Assembly (NCBI GenBank): GCA_028386065.3
Contig: JAKUCV010002198.1
Span: forward strand, 1-64,000
Direction of reading: 5' to 3'
Length of the DNA: 64,000 bases
DNA from: Turnera subulata
Taxonomy: Eukaryota > Streptophyta > Magnoliopsida > Malpighiales > Passifloraceae
In this document: positions 48,190 to 60,046 of the stretch, in pieces
Numbering within the stretch: position 1 is the first letter of the stretch
Layout: each line of letters starts with the position of its first letter
The notes under the pieces: generated by a model
The model's input: the letters and a program-made list of their open reading frames with translations, nothing else
Told to the model about the DNA's origin: nothing
The model's database searches: none
Made by a program: the position numbers and the translations under genes

Positions 48190-49298
48190 CAGTCTCTTGT
48201 AGCGTCGCACCAACCTTTCATGCATATTGGCAAGGATTTTTTGTTGCATGGTACGGTTACAACTTTACCATGACAGGTCTCCTTCAAACTCCAATGGCCT
48301 CCGCTTAATATCCGTCCATTTTTTCATTTTCTTTGTAGCCTTCGACAAGTAAGCCTTACCCATCTCTCTTTAGATCATCCATATGGATTCGCTCGTTTGC
48401 AAGTTGTATGAGAATTAGGCTATATCAAGTAGCTTTGCCCAATCTCGTTGCTCGGCACTCATGTACTATTGCAAGTATATCTCCAAAAAAACACTCATTC
48501 ACTCCATTTTCTCATTGGTCGTAAAAGTTTGTTGAAATATCGAGTTTAGGCACTGTGGAGCGAAAAAAGTTCCTTCCAAAATCTTGTGGTGAAACATAGA
48601 CCACAATTGTCTCAAGAATGCCCCAATAGCTTCAACATATGCTCGAAGAACAAATGGCCCGCTTCATCTCCCTTGGCACTGTTTGGATGGGTGAAAATTG
48701 GATATTAGGAGAATTGGTTCATGACCACCAAAAATCATGAAAAATCCATTGGACTTGGCAAATTTATGATGAAGTCTAGCAAAATTCTCTCATGAGGTCT
48801 ATCACCAGTGGTTCCAGTTGCCCACCTTATCTTGTTGGCATACGAGACAAGCCTGAACATGTAACTCAACATAATCAAGCATTCAAGGCCAATAATGTGA
48901 ATCTTCATCAAAGTACAAGTGCAATTAACGCCTTAATGTCCAACCCATTTGAAATCATCGTATTGCTTAGACACTTCCTTTTGTAACTTATGGCACTTAT
49001 ATATGACTACCCTCCAAATATAGCAATCTTGTCAAGCCAAAATCTCTCTTCTTTGCTTTGCTCAATGTACTCCACCAAGATTATGTTCTGAATCATAAGC
49101 CATCTCCTCTGTTGATACGGTCCACCAAAGTGTCATCGCGTAGACCAAATGGCTGGGACTTTAACTTTTCTATTCAAGGTATCGACTACCTACTTTGCCT
49201 TCCTAAACTTGCACTCTAGCAAATATTCAAACTTAGAAATTTGGATACCGTGCTTATTTTGGTGTGAACTTCTTTTGCATAAGAAAATAGCTAGGGGT
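48190..49298 (-). pseudogene. Decayed Ty3/gypsy pol, RNase H end and integrase
   Basis: Translating the minus strand piecewise gives clear Ty3/gypsy polyprotein remnants in the expected order. Next to 49293 is PSYFLMQKKFTPK (RNase H/connection), then LAEFEYLLECKF and VVDTLNRKVKVP. Further on is the integrase zinc-finger remnant ACLVCQQDKVGNW, core-domain pieces (FMIFGGHEP, YVEAIGAFLRQLWSM), and near 48390-48480 MSAEQRDWAKLLDIA followed by FSYNLQ. Multiple stops and frameshifts show that it is inactive. Its upstream part continues at 54158-54738; the two halves are separated by a later insertion. Confidence 0.8.
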
Positions 49299-49709
49299 TG
49301 TTAGTGTAATATGCCCAAAAGCCAATCATGGATGATTATTTGTAGTCATGTATACACATTAAGGTTATTCCAATAAGTATCGTTTATGAGATAAACGCTT
49401 GCACATACTTATAACCCTAGAATATTTCATATTCTTAAATGTCCCTAGTCGATTATTATTACGGATGGGTTGTAATAATAAATTAAGACTAGCGTANATT
49501 ATTGGTTCTTATAGATGTATTGTCCTCCGACCTGAGATCGTCAAGGTATCCAACATATGAATCATGTGCTTTGATATTATTCCTAGTCACCCGTAACTGG
49601 GTGGACATAAGGGTAATCATTGGGTATATGATGATTATGTAGTGGGTTTTGATTGATCAAGAGGGGATTCGTCCGACCCATATAACGGGTATATTATCGG
49701 ATGGTTTCT

Positions 49710-52700
49710 TGAGACGCCCCGACCCGTATTTACCGTACACAGTAAACACGTGCCGGAACTGTGACAACCCAACCCAAAATGAAACCAGCATACAGTGTAT
49801 ACAACAAGAACACGGGCTCAACAGCCTAAAGTAAAATCAACAATAGAAACTCATCCGGCCCAATGGCCCAATAATAACAAAAGTATGCACAGTGGAATAC
49901 TTAAAGACTCACTAACACTATATGCGTAATAGATGCAACCTATGGATCCAAGCCTGTCCAAGGGATAACGCCGCAGCCTGTCTGGAATGCACCAAGCCTG
50001 TACAACAAACAACTCATCCTACGGGATGAAACCCCGCAGGCGAGGGGTGAGTCCGAAGCGCTCACCGACGAAAGATAAACAGTGATATATTATCAACCAT
50101 AATACTTTCGAAATAAACACAACAATCACAACAATAAGCACAAACAATCACATCACAAGGATACTGCCATAACAACTAACACAAACTACACGACAGAGGA
50201 ATCCAAACTCAAACAACACATCAGAGGAATCCAACACGAACTACATAACAGGGAAACCAGCACAAACATCACGATAGAGGAATCCTACTAAATCATATCA
50301 AAGCTAAGACCAAATGAATACTTATTAATTTTTATTACCAATTTTATCTTCCGAGCCCGTCACTGGACAAGCTAGGGTCGTACCTGGTTATTAACTAATT
50401 CTGGATGCCAGGCCCCACCACAATCCGGGATCAACATCCCCATATCACAAATCCGGGATCAACATCCCAATATCTCAAATCCGGGATCAACATCCCAATA
50501 TCACAAATCCGGGATCAACATCCCAATATCACAAATCCGGGATCAACATCCCAATATCATAAATCCGGGGTCAACACCCCAATATCACAAATCCGGGATC
50601 AACATCCCAATATCACAAATCCGGGATCAACATCCCAATATCACAAATTCGGGGTCAACACCCCAACCAACCAACCAACCCACTGGCCATGACACCACAG
50701 AACTAGTCTCTAACCATCTAGTCGTACCACTACTTTCCAAGTGACAATTATATCATCATATCATATCAATTCCAATTTCCAATTTCCAATTTCCATTTCT
50801 CAATTATCCACAGTCAATAGTTTATTCCAATAATCCAATCACAACACTATCTACCGACAACAATCACAATATCCATAACAGTCAAACAATTATCCAACTT
50901 CCTATTAGCTCAAGTTATACAGCAGACCATTCCATCAACAGTTTCATAACATCAATTACTCACAGTCCAACATCAATCACAACACAGTATCCAATAAACC
51001 AATAACAGTCATACAGCGGTTCAATCAAGCAAATCAACATCATAGCAACAACAGCAACAATAACCGTAGCAGCCAAGTAACCAACACAATTCCATATTAC
51101 CAAATATCCATCAACAATACATGTAACACCAATTATTCACAATTAACAGTTCATCACAATATCCACACGACCAATAGCACAGTCCAACAACAGCAACATC
51201 AATAACCATAACAGTCAAATATCCAACAATGACCCTCTCAGTAGTTCATTCAAACAACAAAACACACAACTATCCACATTGACCAGTTCATCAATATTCT
51301 CAACACAATATACACAAGTCTATCACAATCCAACAACAGCATCGATAATTCCACAGCAATCAGGTAACAGTCAATAATTATTCCAACAGAACAATCTAGC
51401 AGCAAAATACGCAAACAAAGAAACACACACAGCATTACGGGCACATATCAAGGTTTATCTATCCTCACCTTGGCCGATTACTCAACTCCGGAAAATAATG
51501 TCCGGTACGACGCCGGCTCCTCGGGAAACTGCCCGATATCCGAACCTATACAACCAAAACAATATACACACACATAAATGCACATAAGAGTATGTCATGA
51601 TGCCAATATTACGAATTAATCCCATCCCGATTACTCATCTTTTATTTATTATCTTTTGTCGAAAATATTTTACTCGTACGTATTTCCGAATATAATTAAA
51701 ACTCTTTTTCAAAATACATTTTCATAAAACAATTATAATTTACAAAATGATAATCATCATAATTTTTCCAGAAAATAATAACGTATTTATAATTTTCAGA
51801 AAATATGTATAGTATTTATCTTTTTCTAAACATATATAATAATAATATTTTCCAACACAAAATATAATTAACTTTAATTTCCAAAGTACATATTTATTTA
51901 CATAAACCACAATCACAATTTCACAGACGAAAATAATATACATATTAATTTACAGAAATTATTTCATAGTACATATATATTTTTTTCCAATTTAATAATA
52001 GTTTCCAAAACAAAACTTAATTATTTAACCAAGTAAATATATTTATATTTTAACAAAAATACCAGATTTAAATTGGCATTAATTTACTCAAAATAATTAT
52101 ATAATTTTTTTTCCCAAAATTATATATATCAGATTAATTAATAATACATATATATAAATATGTTTTTTTTTAAAAAAAAGACGGGCTGGGCCATGAATAG
52201 TGCAGCCCAGACCCAACCCAAGGTCAGGCCCAGCACCACTCAGCCCAACCCAGCGAAACCCATAACCAGAAACGCGACCCGACCAATCGAAGCGGGTCGG
52301 ACGCGGGTCGCGACTGCTCACCTCGGGTTGCTGCAGCTGGCGACGACGGCGGCGGCGCCAGGGAGAAAAACGAGCTCAGCTGCGGCATCAGGAGACGCTG
52401 GCGACGCGAGGAGCGGTGGTAGGGCGGCGGAAGGTTGACGGAAGCGGGCGTAGGAGGCGGAAGAAGCAGATCCATGGGTCTGCAGGCGGGTCGTCAGCGC
52501 GTCCCGGCGAGTCTCGCGGCGGAAGGCGACTGGGGCGACGGTAACGGGGTCGCCATGGCACGGCGAAGGCGACGGTGTGGGCGGTGCGGCGCGATACGGC
52601 CGGGAATGCTCCGGCGTGCACAGTGCAGGGGGTAACCGGGTGACGATGAACAGTTGCTCACCATTTTTTTTCTCTTTTTCGTATTTTCGTTCTATTTTTC

Positions 52701-53130
52701 CCGATTTTCATAAATTCCTTTTCTCTTCTTTTTTTTTTCTTTTTCTCTCTTTTCTTTTTTCTTCTCCTTTCTCTCCCGTCTCTTCTTCCTCTGCTTTCTT
52801 TTATAAGCTGTAATTAACTATTTAACATGTGATTAACAATAATGCAGTTCGTCTGCATTACGGGCGAATCCGATCCGGACCAGAAAATAACAGATACCTC
52901 TTTAGTTATTTTCCGGTGTGATTTTCCGAGAAATTCTGAAACCCGAAAAATACCAACTTAGTTCCGAAAAATACACGGGAAAATCACGAGCGCGGGAAAA
53001 CTCTCGGTTTCGAAAAACAACTCCTGATTTACCTTGAATTAATTACCCAAGATTAATTTAACAGTAAATCACGATAAAAAGACTTCTACAGTCCCGGTAA
53101 AAATCAAAAATTTTACCCGGGCTGTTACAT
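49710..53130 (-). mobile_element. Solo LTR (3.4 kb) of the 3252-6123 family, nested
   Basis: It begins TGAGACGCCCCGACCCG at 49710 and ends GGGCTGTTACA at 53130, flanked by TTTCT at 49705-49709 and 53131-53135, a perfect 5-bp target duplication. No internal region is present, so it is a solo LTR. By analogy with the pair at 293-6123 its transcription direction is minus. It contains a 28-bp palindromic minisatellite (50422-50665), an AT-rich zone (51600-52160) and a GC-rich zone (52190-52640). ORFs inside are minisatellite or low-complexity translations. Confidence 0.88.
50422..50665. repeat. 28-bp palindromic minisatellite, 9 units
   Basis: Nine units start at 50427, 50455, 50483, 50511, 50539, 50567, 50595, 50623 and 50651, exactly 28 bp apart, each with the inverted repeat GGGAT-caac-ATCCC and spacer AATATCACAAATCC. 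Units 6 (50567) and 9 (50651) read GGGGT-caac-ACCCC, changed on both arms so that pairing is kept. Because 28 is not a multiple of three, the translated frame rotates from unit to unit; the 95-codon ORF across it is not a gene. Confidence 0.95.
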
Positions 53131-54157
53131 TTCTTGATAAAGTTGAACTGTTAAATGCATGGCCATGCTCGGATTGGGTGATATGGTGATATCACGGGTT
53201 TCCATTTTATACAGTTAACTCGGGGATCAAGAAACATAGATTAAACATATACGAGATTGACATATTCCATGTCTCGTGTTTGATCTAGATAATGGGACGA
53301 TAGGACGATGACATATTCCGAGGCATAGAGAATCAGTACTGATCTTGTCGTTCGGGTAGCAATGATGTGTTGCTAGACGCCGCTCTTTGCTTATAATTGT
53401 AAAAATGAGATTTTACGATTATTGCCGGACGGTACAAGTGCCTACAGGGTCACACACATAGAACCGTTGATTCGAGCAGATGGTTGAACCGTGGTTGGAC
53501 CGGGTGTGGTTGGGCCGTGGTTGGACCATGGTTGAACCAGGTCGCTTTGGGCTGGTTGGTTCACTTATTGCCAGAATAATTGAGCCACACTAAGTGCCAT
53601 GTGATGTGTATTACATTGTTGCTAAGTGGTGGACATTATCATAAGATTCCTAATCTAGTTGGCCAAAGGTGTTGGCCACCTTGTCTTCCACTTTAGTGAG
53701 TTGGAAAGGAAAGGCATAATCTGATTATGCAATGGTCTTTCCATCAACGTTTGTGTGTCTGAAAATTCAGAGCTTGAGAGGGTCTTGGAGTCCTTGAGAG
53801 TTTCAGAACATACACATCACTCTCTTCATTCTTTGTGAAAGAAAGAAGAACACAAACACCACAAACACAAGCACCCGCTTCTTGTTGCTAGCACATCAGT
53901 TCGGGTGAGCTCGGGATTGGATTCGTGTGACGATCCAAGCCGGTCACGGTTCGTGTGGATACCGTAGAGGGGCGAGGCTTTTGTCTGGCTTTAGCTGATT
54001 CTGTTCTACAGTTGGGTGAAAGACCTCAACCGAACAAGGTATGTAAATTTTGTTATACGGTTTATGCATGCTTCACTTGGTTCTTGGTTAAGTTTCCTTG
54101 TTTCCGCTGCATATTGTGCTTGTTATGAGTGTCATAATAGCTCTAGAGAAACTTACA

Positions 54158-54738
54158 GGGGCCATATTGTCTGTTTTGACAATAAACTTACCACCAAGCA
54201 AGTAGTGCCTTCGAACCAATAGGCAATTGTCCACCACTATCATTTTATTTTCTTAAATCAGTAGCATTGCACAATGTAATTAAGACTACGACTCTCATAA
54301 GCGATTGGATGTCCATCTTACATAAGAACACCTATAATGGTAAATTCTGAAGCATTAATGTGCACTTACATAATGATATAATCCAACAAGCTTAGCACCG
54401 ACTTATCCATGATTGCCTCGTTTAAAGCATCAAATGTTCATTGGCACTCGTCGAACCATACCCAAGGCTTATTCTTGTTTAGTAAGTCCTCTAATGGTGC
54501 TCATGATAAATCTCCAATAATAATTGACCCGTCTAAGAAACAATTGTAGCTTGGGGACTTGCTTGGTGGCTCCCAAACTCACCTCATCCATTATCAACTT
54601 GCTACATCCCACTCAATGTCTCAAGAATGTGACTTTGTGTTGGGCGAAGGCATACTTCTCATTATTTACATAAAACTCGTTCTCCGATAATGCTTGTCGT
54701 AGGTGTTGAATGTGCTTCTCTAACATCTTGCTATAGAT
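54158..54738 (-). pseudogene. Decayed Ty3/gypsy pol, reverse transcriptase and RNase H
   Basis: The minus-strand translation shows the C-terminal part of a Ty3/gypsy reverse transcriptase: MLEKHIQHLRQAL, ENEFYVNNEKYAFAQHKVTF and FLRRVNYYWRFI. Then come RNase H pieces: VHINASEFTIIGVLM, DGHPIAYESRSLN, and RRHYLLGGKFIVKTDNMA at the edge of the solo LTR. Several stops and frame changes are present. It is the upstream half of the remnant at 48190-49298. The RT catalytic YxDD region would lie further upstream and is not seen: another sequence begins beyond 54738. Confidence 0.8.
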
Positions 54739-55665
54739 TAAAATAGATTAAAGACTTGTTCCGTCCCTGTGTTGGACGTTAAAGTTGAAAGTCATCCCTG
54801 TGTTGGATTTTGGCTTATTTTCATCACTTTGTTCTCCTTAGTTGGCCTACTTCGGTCCCTCTCGCCGGAATCCCGTGGAAAATGGTAACGTGACAAGTTT
54901 TTCGACACCGTATCAGCATATGTGGAAAACACATGTCAGGTCGACCCATCAAATCAAACCGACTCGACCCGACCGATTCACCTACCCAAAATACCCATTT
55001 TGCAAATATGGTGAGGGTCCACAATTTCTCTATTTTTTTCCCCTAAAATTAATTTCTTTAAACCTCTCATTGAATTAAAAATTCTTGTAATAATAACCTT
55101 TTCAAAATCAGAATAATAACAATGTAAGCAACCAAACGGACTTGGACTTGGTTGTTAGACTTAGTTCGCAAAGAATATTTTTACCACAAGATTTACCTTT
55201 GAAGTTTATGTAGACTATTCTTTCTAACCATCAAAAAGCAGTAAAAATAGAAGGGATGTTTTTCAAGTATAATAATATTTTACGATAACAAACGGGCTGA
55301 TTTGTGAATGTTGTTGGCCCTCAACAAAATTTAGTGGGGTGTGTGATTGGTCGCGTCCAGAGAGATAACAAAAGAGCAGAGTCAACAGGAAAGTGGCGGG
55401 AAATGCTTACGTGTAATGTTCTCCCAGCACGGCTCGCCCCTCCTAACTAATAACTGGGCACCGCCCCGCCATTTCTCCAGCGACGTCCACCATTTTTTCA
55501 AAACCTCTCTTAACACGCACCACTGCGCATTTTAGCACCAACCCGTAACTCCCAAGAAAACAACTTCCTCGCTCCTCTGCTCATTCTCACAACGCAGCCA
55601 AGGACTCCAGATTCGTAAAGAATCCCCCCAGAAAAAAAACATTAGGGTTAGGGTTTTGAATCGGA
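54739..55665. other. Spacer and promoter of the RAD5A-like gene
   Basis: 54739-54960 contains two CCCTGTGTTGGA repeats (54764-54776 and 54794-54806) and looks like part of another decayed repeat. The last ~350 bp form the promoter and leader of the helicase gene; no clear TATA box is recognised. No gene is seen. Confidence 0.45.
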
Positions 55666-58600
55666 ATGGGGAACAACCTCGCCGAGGAGCTCCTTTCGAC
55701 CGTCCGATCAGTCGTCGGCCCCGAAGTACCCGACATGGACATAATCAGAGCGCTCCACATGGCAAAGAACGACCCCACCGCCGCCATCAATATCATCTTG
55801 GACACTCCTCCAAGTGTCCCAACCCCCAAACCCAAACCCCAAACTCCGAACCCGAAACTGAAACCCGTCAAAGAATTGGGTCAAGAAAAGCTCATAACTG
55901 CAGAAAGAAAGAACCGGAGTCGTGAAGTGGATGCCAGTTGCAGGGAGAGTAATGTGGGCCAGGATGCAGCGGTTTCAGGTCCAGACGGGAATGAGTGGTG
56001 GTTTGTGGGCACCGGGGAGGTTCCCGCGTTGTCTACGTGTAAAGGAAGGAGAGTGAAGGCCGGGGATGAAGTGACCATCAAGTTTCCGTCCAAGAGTAAG
56101 AGTTTGAGTTCACCGGCTAAGGCAAAAGGGTTCGGGAAGGGGAGGCAAGTGGTCGCTGCTTGTTCCGAGATTGTTAGATTTTCCGCCGGAGACGGTGGAG
56201 AGGTATGGCTAATGCAACGCCTTTTGAGGGTTATCTTCTTTGTCCACTAGACTGTCAGTTTCGTTGCATTGTTAATTTGTTTGCTGCGGTTGATTGGTTT
56301 ATTTTTACATGTTGAGCGGAAGAAAAAATGGATTTGTTGTGTTATTTTGTGAAAATTTCTTTTTTCTTGTTTTAATGGGTTTTGTCAGATTGGTAGAATA
56401 CCTACCGAATGGGCTAGGTGTCTTCTGCCGCTTGTGAGGGATGAGAAGGTCAGGATTACGGGATGTTGCAAGTGCGATTATGATCGATTGGCGCTAATGG
56501 ACACTGTTCTCTTGTCAATACGGTGAGATCAAATTGAATTGAAAGTTTTAGTCTTTTCTTTGAAGAAGTCTCTACTTACCTTTGTTTTGGACATTTCTGA
56601 GGCAGTGTTGTTTAGGAAGTTTGAAGAACAACTTTGCTGTTGTATAATCGTTGAGGTTGTAGGTGGCTATTGCAACCATTGTAGTGGTTGTTCTGACTTT
56701 TAGGTATTTTTGCAGTTGCTGATGAATCTTAACTTTGTCCCAGTGTGTATATCAATAGTGCTATGTTCCGTAAGCGCCACAAGACTTCACTCAAGGAAGC
56801 CATTAGTTCCTCTGAGGAAACAGTTGTTCATCCTCTTCCAAATCTATTCCGATTGCTTGCTCTAACTCCTTTTAAGAAGGTGGCATTCTGCTTTTTGACA
56901 ACTGATCTTTCTATTTCTTAATAACATTTGCTGATTTTAGTGAACAAGGGATTGTTGTTCGTATTGCCCTTCTTTTCGTTTGGTAACACCCACGAATGAT
57001 GCTTTTACCATGATATTTGCTATGACTAGGCAGAATTCACACCTGCTGATTTGAATACGAAGAAACGACCTTTGAACTCAAAGGTAGAAAAACTTGCCAT
57101 GCTCTTTCCCATGCATTTTTCTGTTGTCTAAGAAACTTCAGTGCATAGATTTGCTTGACCAGGATGGTTCTGGTTTTCCTGCATCCTTGTTACATGCCAA
57201 CTTGTGTAAGAATCTTAAAAAAAATGGAGATGAAGTTGAAACTGAGGAGACAATATCTGATGCTGATCTTGATAAAATCATTGGTGTTGGATCCAGCTCC
57301 GAGTTAGAGGTATTGTAATGTATAGAACGCCATATTGTAGCAGTGGAGCTTTAGTAAGCATAGATTTACCTTAAGATGTTGTCTTCAGGAAATGGATGCT
57401 CCTAGAACACTGCAGTGCGAACTTCGTCCCTACCAAAAGCAGGCTTTACACTGGATGATTCAGCTGGAGAGGGGAAACTGCATGGATGATGCAGCAACAA
57501 CTCTTCACCCATGCTGGGAATCTTATCATCTAGCAGATGAGTATGTTGTCCTACTCTAGCTTCCATCCGATACAGTTCCACATTTCTAGTTATCTCCAAG
57601 ATGGGTGTTCATAATATATTTGTTTAATTCAGGAGGGGGCTTGTTGTATATCTGAATGTGTTTTCTGGTGATGCTACAATTGAATTCCCAAGCACACTTC
57701 AGATGGCTAGAGGAGGAGTATGTCCCCTTACATCCCAACACTGTAAAATATTGAATTCTTATCACTCATTGTTTCTTGATTCGGTTATACTTTTGAAGAT
57801 TCTGGCAGATGCTATGGGCCTTGGCAAGACCATTATGACAATCGCCCTTCTACTCACTAATTCAGAAAGAGGTGGATCGCGCTTGCAGACTGGAAGTCAC
57901 TGTTCAAGTGAAGGCACTGAATGTGATATATCAAACCAATTGTCAAGTCCCCTGAACAAGGGATCAAAATATTCGGGCTTTGACATGTTTAAGAAAAAGA
58001 AGATGCTTGTAAGTGGCTGCAATCTGATTATCTGTCCCATGACTCTACTAAGCCAATGGAAGGTATATTCTTGTTCATTTTTTCAAAAAATGTTTATCAC
58101 TATTAAATGTAACTCAGTAGTCCTTCAATATTTCAGTTTTTATATCTTTAATCTTTTTTCTTTTAATTTGATTTGATTTAATTTAATTACAAGCACTCTA
58201 AATGTTTGCATTTATTGTTAGGCAGAGATAGAAACTCATTCCCAACCTGGTTCACTCTCTGTGTATGTTCATTATGGGCAAAGTAGAGCAAAGGACGCAA
58301 ATGTTTTAGCACAGAACGATGTTGTAATAACTACATATGGAGTATTACAATCCGAATTTTCAGATGAGGTAGTCGAAAAGAATTTTTCTTTGTTGTTATC
58401 GGACTTCTTCTTAACATGTCACTAGTAATTGTGTCTTTGCTCATTAGAGTACATTGTTCTGTTTTGCTGTTTTCTAATAGAATGCTGAGGAGAATAGAGG
58501 ACTTTTCTCAGTTCATTGGTCTAGGGTGGTTCTTGATGAGGCGCACACCATAAAGTCCTTGAAAAGTCAAAGTTCCACAGCTGCTGCAGCCCTGGTTGCT

Positions 58601-60009
58601 GATCGCCGGTGGTGTCTAACAGGCACTCCCATCCAGGTGATCTATTTTGTTAATATTTATTTCCGTCTTTGTTAAACTGCTTGTCCCCAGTCTGTAGATG
58701 TGACATTGAAGAAGGATTGAACAATGGGAAATTTTTTTTCAAGTTTACTTCAATAGCGGTTCCTTGCCTTCTCGGTTCTTACCCTACGAGATATTAGTAT
58801 CTTTCAAGTTTTTGCTTGAATGAATATTTCACATTGTGAACGGAAAAATTCTATGCTCAAGTCTCATACATGTAACTATTGTTGACTCAGAACAAACTGG
58901 AGGACATCTACAGCCTTCTTCGGTTTCTGAAGGTGGAGCCTTGGGAAAGTTGGGCATGGTACTTTTTTCTGTAACTTATCTTTTACTGGAAAATATGTAG
59001 TGGTTGTATATTAAATTTCCAGCATTTGCTTTGATTTGATTGGTGATTTTGGATTTATAGAACGAGTTCATGATAATCAAAAACTTCTCCATGGACATAC
59101 ATCGTAGCATATGAAGTATCACCATACTTATCACAATGGATAAAGTAGGGCGATATTAACTTAGATTATTCATTATGCGTTAGTGTGGGATATTGTTATT
59201 CTTTCTGTTTTTGCCTATGAAAGCTTGTAGATTTTTCAAGAAAATGCTTCTGTATAGCTTTGGGATAGAATTTTCTCTCGTCCAATGATAATCCTGCATT
59301 AGGCAAGCAATGAGAACCGAGATTAGCTGATGGAAACAATCTACGGAGAAGTTCAATTGTGGCCTCTTTGTGGAGTTCCAATTGTCTGAATTAATTGGGT
59401 AATTATATTTGTTTCGTGTGCCTTCTGTTTAGCGTAGCTGCTTTTATGTTGATTCTGATCATGTATCTCACAAAATAAAATAAAAAGAATTAATGATGTC
59501 ATAATGGAGAAACAGTTGCTTGTTTGCATAATAGTAGGAACGTTATATCATTTATTGATTTTCGATGGATATCTTATATGGGACACAGTTGGAAACCATT
59601 CAGACATTAGATTAAGGCACATAAGCAGCTTCAAATTTGCACATCTATGTAGAAACAGGTGAATTGCTGCAGTAAAAGTTGTAAAAATCTTAAAAACTGT
59701 TGACGAGAGAATCCAGGGTGTGTTGCTAATTTTCATGGCTATAAAAAACTGCCACATAGATGAATGCTACACACCAAGCATATGTTGTATGAGTTTGATA
59801 GTTTTACATCTGCAAAAGACTGCAGCATGAATAGTGAAACAAAGAGTTGAAACTAGACTCCTCAAATTGTATGCAATAGTTGATTGTTTTGTCCTGGCGA
59901 ACTTGGCCAAATATTTGGAGGCCTCTTCCTGGAATTTCCCTCTTCTTTCCTGGAAAGTTGAAAGGCTGGAAGGTTATTTTGGTGTTGTGGTCTAGTTTTT
60001 TGTAACTTG

Positions 60010-60046
<37 letters not shown>

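Larger units (their letters stand above)
49299..54157. mobile_element. Solo LTR (~1.4 kb) inserted in the gypsy pol remnant, itself interrupted
   Basis: It begins TGTTAGTGTAATATGCCC at 49299 and ends CTTACA at 54157, flanked by GGGGT (49294-49298) and GGGGC (54158-54162), a 5-bp target duplication with one C-to-T change. Removing it restores the gypsy RNase H reading frame across the site, which confirms both boundaries. After subtracting the inner insertion and its duplication the LTR is 1433 bp, a size and start typical of Ty1/copia LTRs (superfamily is inference). No internal region is present, so it is a solo LTR left by recombination. One ambiguous base (n) is at 49497. Confidence 0.8.

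Noticed and set aside
49497..49497. Ambiguous base n as a sign of misassembly of the nested block
   Set aside because: A single ambiguous base; both nested insertions have matching target duplications, so the structure is coherent.
50422..50665. CRISPR-like array of palindromic repeats
   Set aside because: The whole 28-bp unit is repeated without unique spacers, and it lies in a plant LTR.
50405..50692. 95-codon ORF with repeated DQHPNITNPGS
   Set aside because: It is the 28-bp minisatellite read in rotating frames; no codon signal.
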